Source of the DNA: DASYHS01 sp035998295
GTDB lineage: Bacteria; Pseudomonadota; Alphaproteobacteria; Azospirillales; Azospirillaceae
Assembly: GCF_035998295.1 (NCBI RefSeq)
Contig: NZ_DASYHS010000137.1
Location: 1 to 9,981 of the forward strand
Length of the DNA: 9,981 nucleotides
Reading direction: 5' to 3'
The position numbers and the translations under genes are program-made. Below the pieces are notes generated by a model. That model ran no database searches and was not told where the DNA came from. It saw only the letters and a list, made by a program, of their open reading frames with translations. Shown here in pieces: positions 1-7,392 of this stretch (position 1 is the stretch's first letter; each line of letters starts with the position of its first letter).

Positions 1-1307
1 GCCGCGACGGCGGTCGCGAGCGCGATCCCGACATGGCCGAGCCCGAACGGGCCGAGGGCGGCCGCGAGCGCCAGGGCCAGCCCGGCATTCGCGGCGGCCG
101 AGGCGATCCCGGCGCGCACCGGCACGCCCATGTCCCGGCGCGCGAAGAAGGCGGCGCTCAGCACCTTGGCCGCGACATAGGCGGGGATGCCGAGCGCGTA
201 GGCGGTCAGCGCCGCCGCCGTCGCCTCGGCCTCGGCCGGCCCGAAGGCGCCGCGCTCGAACAGGACGGCGATGATCGGGCCGGCCAGCATCGCCAGTCCG
301 GCCGCGGCCGGCAGGGCCAGCAGCAGGCTGGTCTCCATCCCCCGCGACGTCAGCGCGCGCATCGCCCCGGTGTCGCCCGCCTCGGCGTGGCGCGACAGCG
401 CCGGCAGCAGCGCCGTGCCGATGGCGATGCCGATGACGCCGAGCGGGAGCTGGTTGAGCCGGTCGGCGTAGTAGAGGAAGGAGACCGCGCCCGCCGGCAG
501 CAGCGAGGCGATCACGATGTCGACGAACAGGTTGACCTGCATGACGCCGGTGCCGAGCGCGCCGGGCCCGATCAGGCGCACCAGCCGCCCCATGCGCGGG
601 CCCGGCCGGCGCAGCGGCAGGGTGAGGCGCACCCCGGCGCCCCGGCAGGCATGGGCGAGCCAGAGGAGCTGGACGGCCCCAGCCGCGGCGACGCCGACGG
701 CGAGCGCGCGGCCGGGATCCGCGCCGAGCGGGCGCGCCAGCAGCAGCGCCGCGATCAAGGTCAGGTTGAAGGCGATCGGGGCCGCGGCGAACGGCCCGAA
801 CCGGTCCAGCCCGTTCAGCACGCCGCCCAGCAGCGCCACGACCGAGACCAGCATCAGGTAAGGGAAGGTGATGCGCGACAGCTCGACCGCGAGGCCGAAG
901 CGCACCGGGTCGTCGACGAAACCGGGGGCGAGCGCCTGCATCAGCCAGGGCATCGCCGCGACCGCCGCGACCGTGAGGGGGACGAGTACCAGCAGCAGGA
1001 GCGCCAGCGTCTCCTCCGCGAACGCGATCGCCGCCGCCCTGCCGCGCGCCTGCAGCTCGGCCGAGAACATCGGCACGAAGGCGGTCGAGAAGGCGCCCTC
1101 GGCGAACAGGCGGCGCAGGAAGTTCGGCAGCTTCAGCGCGACGAAGAAGGCGTCGGCCGCGGGACCGGCGCCCAGCAGCGCCGCGGTCAGGACGTCTCGC
1201 GCGAAGCCCGCGACTCGAGAGCCGAGCGTGAGGCTCCCCACGGTCGCGACCGCGCGCGCGAAGCCCCGGCCCGCGGACGGGGGCCGTTCCGCCGGCCGCG
1301 CGGTCAT
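1..1307 (-). CDS. murJ: Lipid II flippase MurJ (MviN), C-terminus cut by window edge
   Basis: MurJ moves lipid II, the undecaprenyl-linked peptidoglycan precursor, across the inner membrane. It belongs to the MOP superfamily and normally has 14 membrane helices. The minus-strand frame from ATG 1307 stays open to position 3, giving 435 codons of a family that is usually a little over 500 residues, so the last helices are missing. The N-terminal signature is intact: residues 30-38 read SRVAGFARD, then ADAFFVALKLPNFLRR (51-66) and AEGAFSTAFVP (69-79). R31, R37, D52 and R65/R66 line up with the E. coli MurJ cavity residues R18, R24, D39 and R52. YYADR (279-283) supplies the arginine matching E. 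coli R270. The rest alternates long hydrophobic helices with short charged loops. The start overlaps the glnD stop as ATGA, and no Shine-Dalgarno is evident upstream, so translational coupling is likely. Family assignment is secure. Confidence 0.95.
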   Translation of the reverse strand, partial: MTARPAERPPSAGRGFARAVATVGSLTLGSRVAGFARDVLTAALLGAGPAADAFFVALKLPNFLRRLFAEGAFSTAFVPMFSAELQARGRAAAIAFAEETLALLLLVLVPLTVAAVAAMPWLMQALAPGFVDDPVRFGLAVELSRITFPYLMLVSVVALLGGVLNGLDRFGPFAAAPIAFNLTLIAALLLARPLGADPGRALAVGVAAAGAVQLLWLAHACRGAGVRLTLPLRRPGPRMGRLVRLIGPGALGTGVMQVNLFVDIVIASLLPAGAVSFLYYADRLNQLPLGVIGIAIGTALLPALSRHAEAGDTGAMRALTSRGMETSLLLALPAAAGLAMLAGPIIAVLFERGAFGPAEAEATAAALTAYALGIPAYVAAKVLSAAFFARRDMGVPVRAGIASAAANAGLALALAAALGPFGLGHVGIALATAVA

Positions 1308-4150
1308 TCGGCGGCGTCGGAGGCCGGCTTGCGCCGGGTGCCGCGGCGCGCCCGGCGGCGCTCGGCGGCGCTGAACCGGCCGCTGTCTGCGACGGCGTCG
1401 GCGGCGGGATCGGACAGGACGTCGAGCAGCGTCGCACGGATCTGGGCGAGCTTGCTGTCGTGCGTCACCTTCAGCCCGAAAACGTCCTTCACATAGAAGA
1501 CGTCGATCGCCTTCTCGCCATAGGTCGAGATCTTGGCCGAGGAGATCTGCAGGTTCAGGCCGGTCAGCGCGCGGGTGACGTCGTGGAGCAGCCCGGTGCG
1601 GTCGCGGCCGTTGACCTCGACCACGGTGTGGGTCGTGCTCGCCTTGTTGTCGATCAGCACCCGTGGCGGCACCTTGAACACGCGCCGCCGGTCCGGCAGC
1701 GAGGGCCTGCGCTTCTCCAGCTCCTGCAGCGGGCGGAGCTGGCCCGACAGCGTGTGCTCCACCATCACCGAGAGGCGGGCGAGCTTGTCGCCGCTGTCGA
1801 AGGCGCCGGCGGTCGCGTTCTGCAGCGAGAAGACGTCCAGCGCCATGCCGTTCGCCATGGTGAAGATCTTGGCGTCCACGATGCTGGCGCCGGCCAGCGC
1901 GAAGGCCCCGGCCAGGCGGGAGAACAGGCCGGGATGGTCGTGGGTGTACACGGTGGCCTCGGTGACGGCGCGCGCCCGGTCGACCCGGGTGTCGATCGTG
2001 AGCGCCCGGTCGGCGCGCTCGGCCTCGCGCATCAGGCGCGCGTGGTAGGCCTGCGTCTCGGTGTCGAAGCTGAGCCAGTAGGCCGGATAGCCCTTGGCGA
2101 TATGGGCCTCGACCTCGTCCGCCGGCCAGTCGGCCAGGGCCGCGCGCAACGCCTCGTTCGCGGCCGCGACGCGCCGCTGGCGGCCCTCCGCGTGTAGCCC
2201 GCCCGACATCTGGTCGAGCGCGCGGTAATAGAGCTCGGCCAGCAGCGTGGCCTTCCAGTTGTTCCAGCGGCCCGGCCCGACCGCGCGGATGTCGGCGGTG
2301 GTGAGCACGAGCAGCAGCTTCAGGCGCTCCGGGCTCTGGACCAGGGCCACGAAGTCGCGGACGGTCTTCTCGTCTTCGAGGTCGCGCTTGAAGGCCATGT
2401 CCGACATCACGAGGTGGTGGCGGACGAGCCAGGCGGCGGTTTCCGTCTCCTCGGCGTCGAGGCCGAGGCGCGGGCACAGCTTCTCCGCGACGCGCGCACC
2501 CAGGACCGAGTGGTCGCCGCCGCGCCCCTTGGCGATGTCGTGCAGCAGCAGCGCGCAGTAGAGCGCGCGGCGCGAGGCCAGCTCGTGGACCAGCTCGGAG
2601 GCGAGCGGCAGCTCGTCCGCCAGCTGCCCGGCCTCGACCTTGTGCAGGATGCCGAGCGCGAACAGCGTGTGCTCGTCCACCGTGAACACATGGTACATGT
2701 CGTACTGCATCTGCGCGGTGACGCGGCCGAAATCGGGCACGAAGCGGCCGAGCACGCCGGCCTCGTTCATCCGTCTCAGCGCGATCTCCGGGTCCTTGCG
2801 GCTGGTCAGGATCTCCAGGAACAGCCGGTTGGCCTCGGGATCGGAGCGCAGCTTCGGGCCGATGACGCCCAGCGCCCGCGTCACGGCGCGCAGCGCGTTC
2901 GGGTGGATGTCGAGCCCATGGGCCTGGGCGGTGTGGAACAGGCGCACGAGGTCGACGGGGTGGTCGCGGAAATGGCGGTCGCTGCGCACGTTCAGCCGCT
3001 CGCCCTCGATCGCGAAGCCCTCGACCTCGCGCAGCAGCCGGGCGAAGCGCAGGAAGCTCAGGCGCGGCTGGCGCTTCGATTCCGCCTCCAGGTTGGCGCA
3101 GAAGATGCGGGTCAGGTCGCCGACGTCCTTGGCGACCAGGAAGTAGTGCTTCATGAACCGCTCGACGCCGATCAGGCCGGCATGGTCGGTGTAGCCGAGC
3201 CGTCGGCTGATCTCGGGCTGGACGTCGAAGGTCAGGCGCTCCTCGGCCCGGCCCGCGAGGTAGTGGAGGTGGCAGCGCACCGTCCACAGGAAGACCTGGG
3301 CCTTGGCGAAGCGGGCGGCCTCCTCCTTCAGCAGCACGCCCTTGCCTACCAGCTCCTCGACCTCCTCGACCGCATGGACGTATTTGGCGATCCAGAACAG
3401 CGTCTGCAGGTCGCGCAGGCCGCCCTTGCCCTCCTTGACGTTGGGCTCCAGCACGTAGCGGCTGTCGCCAAGGCGCTGGTGGCGGGCGTCGCGCTCGGCG
3501 AGCTTCGCCTCGATGAACTCGGGCCCGGTGCCGGCCACGACCTCCTTGGCGAAGCGGCGCCGGAACTCCGCGAACAGGGCGGCGTCGCCCCAGAGATGAC
3601 GCGTCTCCATCAGGCTGGTGCGGATCGTGACGTCGCCGCGCGACAGGCGGACGCAGTCGTCGACCGAGCGCACGGCGTGGCCGACCTTCACGCCCAGGTC
3701 CCACAGCACGTAGAGCAGGTACTCGATCACCTGCTCGACCAGCGGCGTGCGCTTGTAGGGCAGCAGGTAGAGAAGGTCGATGTCGGAGAAGGGGGCGAGC
3801 TCGCCGCGCCCGTAGCCGCCGGTCGCGACCACGGCGAACTGCTCGCCGCGGGTCGGGTTCGCGGTCGGGAACAGGTGGCTGGTCGCGAAGCCCGTCAGCG
3901 CGACCACGAGCTGGTCGACCAGATAGGCGTTCTGGCGCACGCAGTCGGCGCCGCCGGCCTCGTTCGCCTCGAAGCGGCGGCGGATCTCCGCCCGTCCGTC
4001 GGCCAGAGCCTGGCGCAGCAGCGCGATCAGGTGCGGACGCAGCGCGTCGCCGGTCCCGTGGCGGGCGGCCAGTCCGGCCAGGGCCTCGCCGAGCCCGTGC
4101 CTGGAGACGATCGCGCGCTCGTCCGGTATGCTTCGGCTGGCGGTCGGCAT
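1304..4150 (-). CDS. glnD: Bifunctional [protein-PII] uridylyltransferase / uridylyl-removing enzyme GlnD
   Basis: GlnD is the cytoplasmic glutamine sensor of nitrogen control: it adds UMP to PII proteins (GlnB/GlnK) when glutamine is low and removes it when glutamine is high. The 948-residue product has the usual length and domain order. The nucleotidyltransferase motif GGYGRGELAPFSDIDL (111-126) carries the metal-binding D123 and D125. The HD domain that removes UMP includes VDEHT (491-495) and LLHDIAKG with H537-D538. Two C-terminal ACT domains follow, near 730-800 (HDHPG at 737-741) and 840-915 (GRDRTGL at 848-854). They are expected to bind glutamine. A short basic tail rich in Arg and Ala ends the protein and overlaps murJ by 4 nt. 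ATG 4150 is chosen because GAGGA lies just upstream and the protein begins at normal family length. All key residues are present, so it should be active. Confidence 0.97.
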   Translation of the reverse strand: MPTASRSIPDERAIVSRHGLGEALAGLAARHGTGDALRPHLIALLRQALADGRAEIRRRFEANEAGGADCVRQNAYLVDQLVVALTGFATSHLFPTANPTRGEQFAVVATGGYGRGELAPFSDIDLLYLLPYKRTPLVEQVIEYLLYVLWDLGVKVGHAVRSVDDCVRLSRGDVTIRTSLMETRHLWGDAALFAEFRRRFAKEVVAGTGPEFIEAKLAERDARHQRLGDSRYVLEPNVKEGKGGLRDLQTLFWIAKYVHAVEEVEELVGKGVLLKEEAARFAKAQVFLWTVRCHLHYLAGRAEERLTFDVQPEISRRLGYTDHAGLIGVERFMKHYFLVAKDVGDLTRIFCANLEAESKRQPRLSFLRFARLLREVEGFAIEGERLNVRSDRHFRDHPVDLVRLFHTAQAHGLDIHPNALRAVTRALGVIGPKLRSDPEANRLFLEILTSRKDPEIALRRMNEAGVLGRFVPDFGRVTAQMQYDMYHVFTVDEHTLFALGILHKVEAGQLADELPLASELVHELASRRALYCALLLHDIAKGRGGDHSVLGARVAEKLCPRLGLDAEETETAAWLVRHHLVMSDMAFKRDLEDEKTVRDFVALVQSPERLKLLLVLTTADIRAVGPGRWNNWKATLLAELYYRALDQMSGGLHAEGRQRRVAAANEALRAALADWPADEVEAHIAKGYPAYWLSFDTETQAYHARLMREAERADRALTIDTRVDRARAVTEATVYTHDHPGLFSRLAGAFALAGASIVDAKIFTMANGMALDVFSLQNATAGAFDSGDKLARLSVMVEHTLSGQLRPLQELEKRRPSLPDRRRVFKVPPRVLIDNKASTTHTVVEVNGRDRTGLLHDVTRALTGLNLQISSAKISTYGEKAIDVFYVKDVFGLKVTHDSKLAQIRATLLDVLSDPAADAVADSGRFSAAERRRARRGTRRKPASDAAE

Positions 4151-4272
4151 GGGTCCTCGTCGGGCCCGGCCGGGTCGGGCCGGGATTGCAGGGCGTTCGG
4201 TCGCCGGAATATGGGAAGAGTAGGCCAGCGTTCATCCCCGCGCCAGCCGTACCGCCACCAATGGAGGATGAT
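4151..4272. promoter_or_regulatory. Divergent intergenic region between glnD and the dehalogenase gene
   Basis: These 122 bp must hold the promoter for the glnD-murJ unit and probably one for the dehalogenase. On the plus strand TTGCAG (4186-4191) and AATATG (4208-4213) are 16 bp apart, a weak match to a housekeeping promoter. I see no clear boxes for glnD and no convincing NtrC-type or sigma-54 (GG-N10-GC) element. The stretch 4161-4184 is low-complexity, made of repeated CGGGC-like units. The promoter role is inferred from gene direction more than from motifs. Confidence 0.35.
4263..4267 (+). promoter_or_regulatory. Ribosome binding site that sets the dehalogenase start
   Basis: GGAGG lies 5 nt before ATG 4273. 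The frame is also open upstream, with a TTG at 4186 and an ATG at 4261, but neither has a Shine-Dalgarno. The spacing selects 4273. Confidence 0.75.
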
Positions 4273-4944
4273 ATGCGCCTGTGCCTGTTCGACGCCTACG
4301 GGACGCTGTTCGACGTTCATTCCGCGGTGCGCCGCCATGCCGCCGTGCTCGGCCCGAAGGCCGAGCCCGTGTCGCTGATGTGGCGCGCGCGCCAGCTCGA
4401 ATACAGTTGGGTGCGCAGCCTCGCCGGGCGCTACGTCGACTTCTGGCAGGTGACCACGGACGCCCTCGACCACTCGCTGGCGGCGCACGGCATCGCGGAC
4501 CCGGCCTTGCGGGCCTCGCTGCTCGACGCCTATCTGGGGCTGGAGGCCTATCCGGAGGTGCTGGCCGTGCTGATGGAGCTGCGCGGGGCGGGCGTCGTCA
4601 CCGGCATCCTGTCCAACGGCTCGCCGATGATGCTGGAGCGCGCGGTGAAGTCGGCGGCCCTGGCCGAGCTGCTGGACGGCGTGGTCTCGGTCGACGAGCT
4701 GCGGGTCTACAAGCCCGACCCCCGCGTCTACGCGCTCGCCTGCGAGCGCTTCGCGGCGGCCCCCGAGGACGTCGCCTTCGTGTCGTCGAACGCCTGGGAC
4801 GCGGCCGGCGCCGCGGCGGCGGGGTTCCGGGCGCATTGGGTCGACCGTGCGGGCCAGCCGCGCGAATACCCGGATTTCGGTCCGGTCGTGCCGCTGACCG
4901 ACCTTTCGACGCTGCCCGCCCTCGTCGCGGCCGAGCGCCCGTGA
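4273..4944 (+). CDS. Haloacid dehalogenase, type II (L-2-haloacid dehalogenase family)
   Basis: This is a 223-residue HAD-superfamily hydrolase. Known members displace halide from L-2-haloacids through an aspartyl ester, giving D-2-hydroxy acids; they are cytoplasmic. The sequence closely follows the characterised L-DEX type. FDAYGTLFDVHS (6-17) holds nucleophile D7 and T11. R38 lies in MWRARQLEYSW, S114-N115 in ILSNGSP, K147 and Y153 in VYKPDPRVY, and S171, N173 and D176 in VSSNAWD. With a constant offset of 3-4 residues these match L-DEX D10, T14, R41, S118, K151, Y157, S175, N177 and D180, so the full catalytic set is present. The start has a good Shine-Dalgarno and places the nucleophile at the usual distance from the N-terminus. 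The gene diverges from glnD and converges on a transporter gene, with no dehalogenase regulator or haloacid permease nearby. The physiological substrate is therefore open; dehalogenase activity is inferred from residues. Confidence 0.9.
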   Translation: MRLCLFDAYGTLFDVHSAVRRHAAVLGPKAEPVSLMWRARQLEYSWVRSLAGRYVDFWQVTTDALDHSLAAHGIADPALRASLLDAYLGLEAYPEVLAVLMELRGAGVVTGILSNGSPMMLERAVKSAALAELLDGVVSVDELRVYKPDPRVYALACERFAAAPEDVAFVSSNAWDAAGAAAAGFRAHWVDRAGQPREYPDFGPVVPLTDLSTLPALVAAERP

Positions 4945-4949
4945 GCCTG

Positions 4950-4979
4950 TAACGGCGTCGCGGCTAACGGCGTCGCGGC
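4950..4979. repeat. Two tandem copies of a 15-bp unit
   Basis: The unit TAACGGCGTCGCGGC occurs twice without a gap, at 4950-4964 and 4965-4979, just after the dehalogenase stop codon in the convergent gap. The copies are identical, which suggests a recent slippage duplication. Each carries a TAA, but not in frame as a backup stop for the gene. No function is assigned. Confidence 0.8.
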
Positions 4980-4998
4980 CGAGGGCAGGTGTCCCGCG

Positions 4999-5016
4999 GC
5001 CGCCGTGCGGCTATTT
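4999..5016 (+). terminator. Weak hairpin after the dehalogenase gene, possible terminator
   Basis: GCCGC (4999-5003) and GCGGC (5007-5011) can pair around a 3-nt loop, followed by TATTT. The stem is only 5 bp, the U-tract is poor, and it overlaps the stop codon of the convergent transporter gene. It is the best terminator candidate in this short gap, but weak. Confidence 0.25.
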
Positions 5017-5976
5017 CCGCGCCGGCCGCCGCGCCGCCCCGGGCGAGGGGGCGAGCATGACGACCGCGACGCCGGCCAGCACCAGCGCCGTCGCCCCGGC
5101 CTCGCGCACGCCGAGCGGTTCGGCCAGCACCGCCCAGCCGAGCACCAGCGCCACCACCGGGTTAACATAGGCGTATGTGGCGACCCGGGTGGGCGCCCAG
5201 ACCTGGAGCAGCCAGGTGAAGGCGCCGAAGGCCGCCAGCGAGCCGAACACGACGAGATAGGCGAGGCCCAGCAGGGAAGCCATGGACACCCCGCCGGCCG
5301 GCGGGGCGCTCCACTCGCCGCCCACGGCGCCGGCGAGCAGCGCCAGCGTCCCGCCGGCCAGCAGCTGCGCGCCCGCCGACATGGCGGAGGAGGATGCGGT
5401 CGGCAGGCGCCGGGACACCGCGGTGCCCAGCGCCCAGGCCAGCGCCGAGACCAGCAGGGCGGCCACGGCCGCAGTGTCGAGCGCACTTGCGGCCGCGGAG
5501 TCGGCGGTGGAGCCGGCGGCGGGATCGGGGGCCACCAGGACGACCACGCCGGCGAAGCCGATCGCGAGACCCACCAGCGTCGCGACGCCGGGGCGCCGTT
5601 CCCCCAGCGCCCAGGTGGTGAAGGGAACCCAGAGCGGGATCGTCGCGAGCAGGACCGCCGCCTGCCCGGAGGGAACGCGCTGCGCACCCCAGGCGAGCAG
5701 CCCGTGGCCGAACAGGAACAGCAGCGCGCCGGTCGCGGCCGCGGCGCGCCACCCGGCGGCGTCCGGCAGGGCGGCGCCGCGCAGCCGGGCGAAGCCGGCC
5801 AGCGCCGCGCCGGCCAGCAGCGAGCGGACCCCGATCATGGTCCAGGGCGGCAGCGTCTCGACCGCGAACCGGATCGCGAGGAAGGTCGAGCCCCAGACCA
5901 GGCAGATCGTCGCGAAGGCGAGGGCGATCGCGGCCGGATGCGGGCCGGCCGCGGTGCCTGCGGTGGCGGAGGACAT
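5011..5976 (-). CDS. EamA-family (DMT) transporter, YedA-like
   Basis: This is a 321-residue inner-membrane protein of the drug/metabolite transporter superfamily, with two EamA repeats and about ten hydrophobic helices. Such proteins export amino acids, metabolites or drugs. The first repeat starts with WGSTFLAIRF (28-37), followed by PPWTMIGVRSLLAG and the VPSGQAAVLLATIPL segment (101-115). The second ends with TYAYVNPVVALVLGW (267-281). These patterns resemble E. coli YedA, whose substrate is not established, so no substrate can be named here. The linker between repeats (about 151-168) is rich in Ala, Ser and Asp. The frame continues upstream to 6036, but ATG 5976 has AGGAG 5 nt before it and gives a normal short cytoplasmic N-terminus. 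It lies 135 bp downstream of metZ on the same strand, with a strong hairpin between them, and converges with the dehalogenase gene. Confidence 0.9.
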   Translation of the reverse strand: MSSATAGTAAGPHPAAIALAFATICLVWGSTFLAIRFAVETLPPWTMIGVRSLLAGAALAGFARLRGAALPDAAGWRAAAATGALLFLFGHGLLAWGAQRVPSGQAAVLLATIPLWVPFTTWALGERRPGVATLVGLAIGFAGVVVLVAPDPAAGSTADSAAASALDTAAVAALLVSALAWALGTAVSRRLPTASSSAMSAGAQLLAGGTLALLAGAVGGEWSAPPAGGVSMASLLGLAYLVVFGSLAAFGAFTWLLQVWAPTRVATYAYVNPVVALVLGWAVLAEPLGVREAGATALVLAGVAVVMLAPSPGAARRPARK

Positions 5977-5981
5977 GGCTG

Positions 5982-5986
5982 CTCCT
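5982..5986 (-). promoter_or_regulatory. Ribosome binding site that sets the transporter start
   Basis: AGGAG on the minus strand lies 5 nt upstream of ATG 5976. It rules out the 20-residue Arg/Pro-rich N-terminal extension that the frame would otherwise allow. Confidence 0.75.
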
Positions 5987-6057
5987 GCGGCGGGGCGTGG
6001 ATCGGCCATTCGGTCACGGCGCCGCGGCCGGGGCAAATCGGAATAACTGGGGCATCG

Positions 6058-6093
6058 GATCAGCGGGGCTCATGCGAAGCGGCCCCGCTGATC
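6058..6093 (-). terminator. Perfect 12-bp hairpin after metZ, probable terminator
   Basis: GATCAGCGGGGC (6058-6069) and GCCCCGCTGATC (6082-6093) are exact inverted repeats around a 12-nt loop, starting 18 bp after the metZ stop. No U-tract follows on either strand, so it is not a canonical intrinsic terminator. It may pause RNA polymerase, protect the metZ mRNA 3' end, or bind a protein. Placement after metZ and before the transporter gene makes termination the simplest reading. Confidence 0.55.
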
Positions 6094-6111
6094 GGACGCA
6101 GGCCGCCTCGT

Positions 6112-7311
6112 TCAGAACGAGGCGAGGGCGCGGTCCAGGTCGGCGATCAGGTCGGCGGGATGCTCGAGGCCGACCGAGAGCCGGAGGCTGCCGGGGGAGA
6201 TGCCGACGCGCGCACGCTCCTCCTCGGTCAGGCGCTGGTGGGTCGTGGTCGCGGGGTGGGTCAGCAGGCTCTTCGCGTCGCCGAGATTGTTGGAGATGCG
6301 GATCACGCGCAGCCCGTTCAGCGTCGCGAACGCCTCCGTCTTGCCGCCGTCGAGGTCGAAGGCGACCAGCGGGCCGCCCGCCGTCATCTGCGCGCGCGCG
6401 ATCGCGTATTGGGGATGGCTCGGCAGACCCGGATAGGCGGTGCGCCGGATGCGCGGATGGGTTTCCAGGAACTCCGCGATCTCCTGCGCGGCCCGGGTCT
6501 GCGCCTCGACGCGCAGCTCCAGCGTCTCCAGCCCCTTGAGCAGCAGCCACGCGTTGAACGGGCTGAGCACCGGGCCGGTGTGGCGCAGGAACGGGCCGAT
6601 CTGATCGGCGAAGCCGGCGTCGCCGAGCACGACGCCGGCGAGGCAGCGCCCCTGGCCGTCGATATGCTTGGTCGCGGAATAGACGACGACGTCGGCGCCG
6701 AGCTCCAGCGGCTTCTGCAGGACGGGGGTCGCGAACACGTTGTCGACGACGAGCCGCGCGCCCGCGGCATGGGCGAGCTCGGCGACCAGGGGGATGTCGA
6801 CGACGTCGAGCATCGGGTTGCTCGGCGTCTCCAGCAGGACGACCTTGGCCGGCCGGGACAGGGCGTGGCGCCACTGGGCGGCGTCGGTGCCGTCGACCAG
6901 CGTCGTCTCGATCCCGTAGCGGGGCAGGATGTTCTTGACGATGTGCAAGCACGAGCCGAACAGGGCGTGCGGGGCGACGACCCGGTCGCCGGCCTGGAGC
7001 TGGCACAGCAGTGCCGCGAACACCGCGGCCATGCCGCTGGCCGTGGACCAGGCGCGCTCGGCCCCCTCGTAGTCGGCCATGCGGTCCTCGAACATCGCGA
7101 CCGTGGGGTTGCGGAAACGCGAATAGACGTAGCGCGAGCCTTCCTGCGCGAAGGCGGCCTCGGCCTCCTCCGCCGAGCCGTAGACGTAGCCCGAGGTCAT
7201 GTAGAGGGCCTCGGAGGTCTCGTCGTACTGGGAACGCGTGGTGCCGGCATGGACCAGCCGCGTGCGCGGCCGCAGGTCGCCGGGAAGGGTGCTGGGGGTA
7301 TCTCGAGTCAT
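6112..7311 (-). CDS. metZ: O-succinylhomoserine sulfhydrylase MetZ
   Basis: MetZ is a cytoplasmic PLP enzyme that joins sulfide to O-succinylhomoserine, giving homocysteine and succinate, the direct-sulfhydrylation route to methionine. The 399-residue product is a full-length Cys/Met-metabolism PLP enzyme. YSRFRNPT (63-70) provides the phosphate-binding Tyr and Arg from the neighbouring subunit. ASGMAA (91-96) and ETPSNP (161-166) are family motifs. D190 in VVDNVFATP should contact the PLP ring nitrogen, K215 in SATKHIDGQGR forms the Schiff base, and R377 in LRLSVGLE should bind the substrate carboxylate. The SATKHIDGQGR and early TRLVHAG patterns fit MetZ better than cystathionine gamma-synthase or MetY, though the acyl group used cannot be proven by eye. 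ATG 7311 has AGGAG 5 nt upstream. The leader carries a SAM-II riboswitch and a terminator, which independently supports a methionine role. Confidence 0.93.
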   Translation of the reverse strand: MTRDTPSTLPGDLRPRTRLVHAGTTRSQYDETSEALYMTSGYVYGSAEEAEAAFAQEGSRYVYSRFRNPTVAMFEDRMADYEGAERAWSTASGMAAVFAALLCQLQAGDRVVAPHALFGSCLHIVKNILPRYGIETTLVDGTDAAQWRHALSRPAKVVLLETPSNPMLDVVDIPLVAELAHAAGARLVVDNVFATPVLQKPLELGADVVVYSATKHIDGQGRCLAGVVLGDAGFADQIGPFLRHTGPVLSPFNAWLLLKGLETLELRVEAQTRAAQEIAEFLETHPRIRRTAYPGLPSHPQYAIARAQMTAGGPLVAFDLDGGKTEAFATLNGLRVIRISNNLGDAKSLLTHPATTTHQRLTEEERARVGISPGSLRLSVGLEHPADLIADLDRALASF

Positions 7312-7342
7312 GGTCGCTCCTCACGCCCGGCGTCCAGGCAAC

Positions 7343-7376
7343 AAAAAACGCCCCGACCGATTCAAGGATCGAGGCG
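7343..7376 (-). terminator. Intrinsic terminator inside the metZ leader
   Basis: On the minus strand CGCCTCGATC (7376-7367) pairs with GGTCGGGGCG (7358-7349). This gives 10 pairs including two G-U, around an 8-nt loop, followed at once by six T (7348-7343). It lies between the SAM-II aptamer and the metZ ribosome binding site, so it can stop transcription before the gene. Premature termination is therefore a likely output of the riboswitch. Confidence 0.85.
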
Positions 7377-7389
7377 CTGAGCGCGACTC
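7371..7389 (-). promoter_or_regulatory. Possible antiterminator hairpin in the metZ leader
   Basis: Minus-strand 7389-7371 can fold as GAG, a bulged UC, then GCGC, loop UCA, GCGC, CUC: seven G-C or A-U pairs. It uses the first six bases of the terminator's 5' arm, so the two structures cannot coexist. It begins 3 nt after the aptamer ends. How SAM binding would choose between them is not evident from the sequence. Confidence 0.45.
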
Positions 7390-7392
7390 CAA

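Noticed and set aside
33..1496. Long plus-strand open frame (487 codons) opposite murJ
   Set aside because: It is an Arg/Gly/Gln/Ala-rich shadow of the murJ and glnD frames, caused by high GC; no family signature, and the opposite strand encodes clear MurJ motifs.
4186..4272. N-terminal extension of the dehalogenase from TTG 4186
   Set aside because: No Shine-Dalgarno, Pro-rich extension absent from the family, and it would overlap the divergent promoter region; ATG 4273 has GGAGG at 5 nt.
2414..4378. 654-codon plus-strand frame opposite glnD
   Set aside because: It reads through the antisense of conserved GlnD domains with low-complexity composition; no ribosome binding site or recognisable domain.
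5977..6036. 20-residue N-terminal extension of the transporter from 6036
   Set aside because: Arg/Pro-rich, no ribosome binding site, while ATG 5976 has AGGAG at ideal spacing.
5005..7380. 791-codon plus-strand frame across the transporter and metZ
   Set aside because: It spans two convincing minus-strand genes and the riboswitch leader, with repetitive Gly/Arg/Gln composition typical of GC-rich antisense frames.
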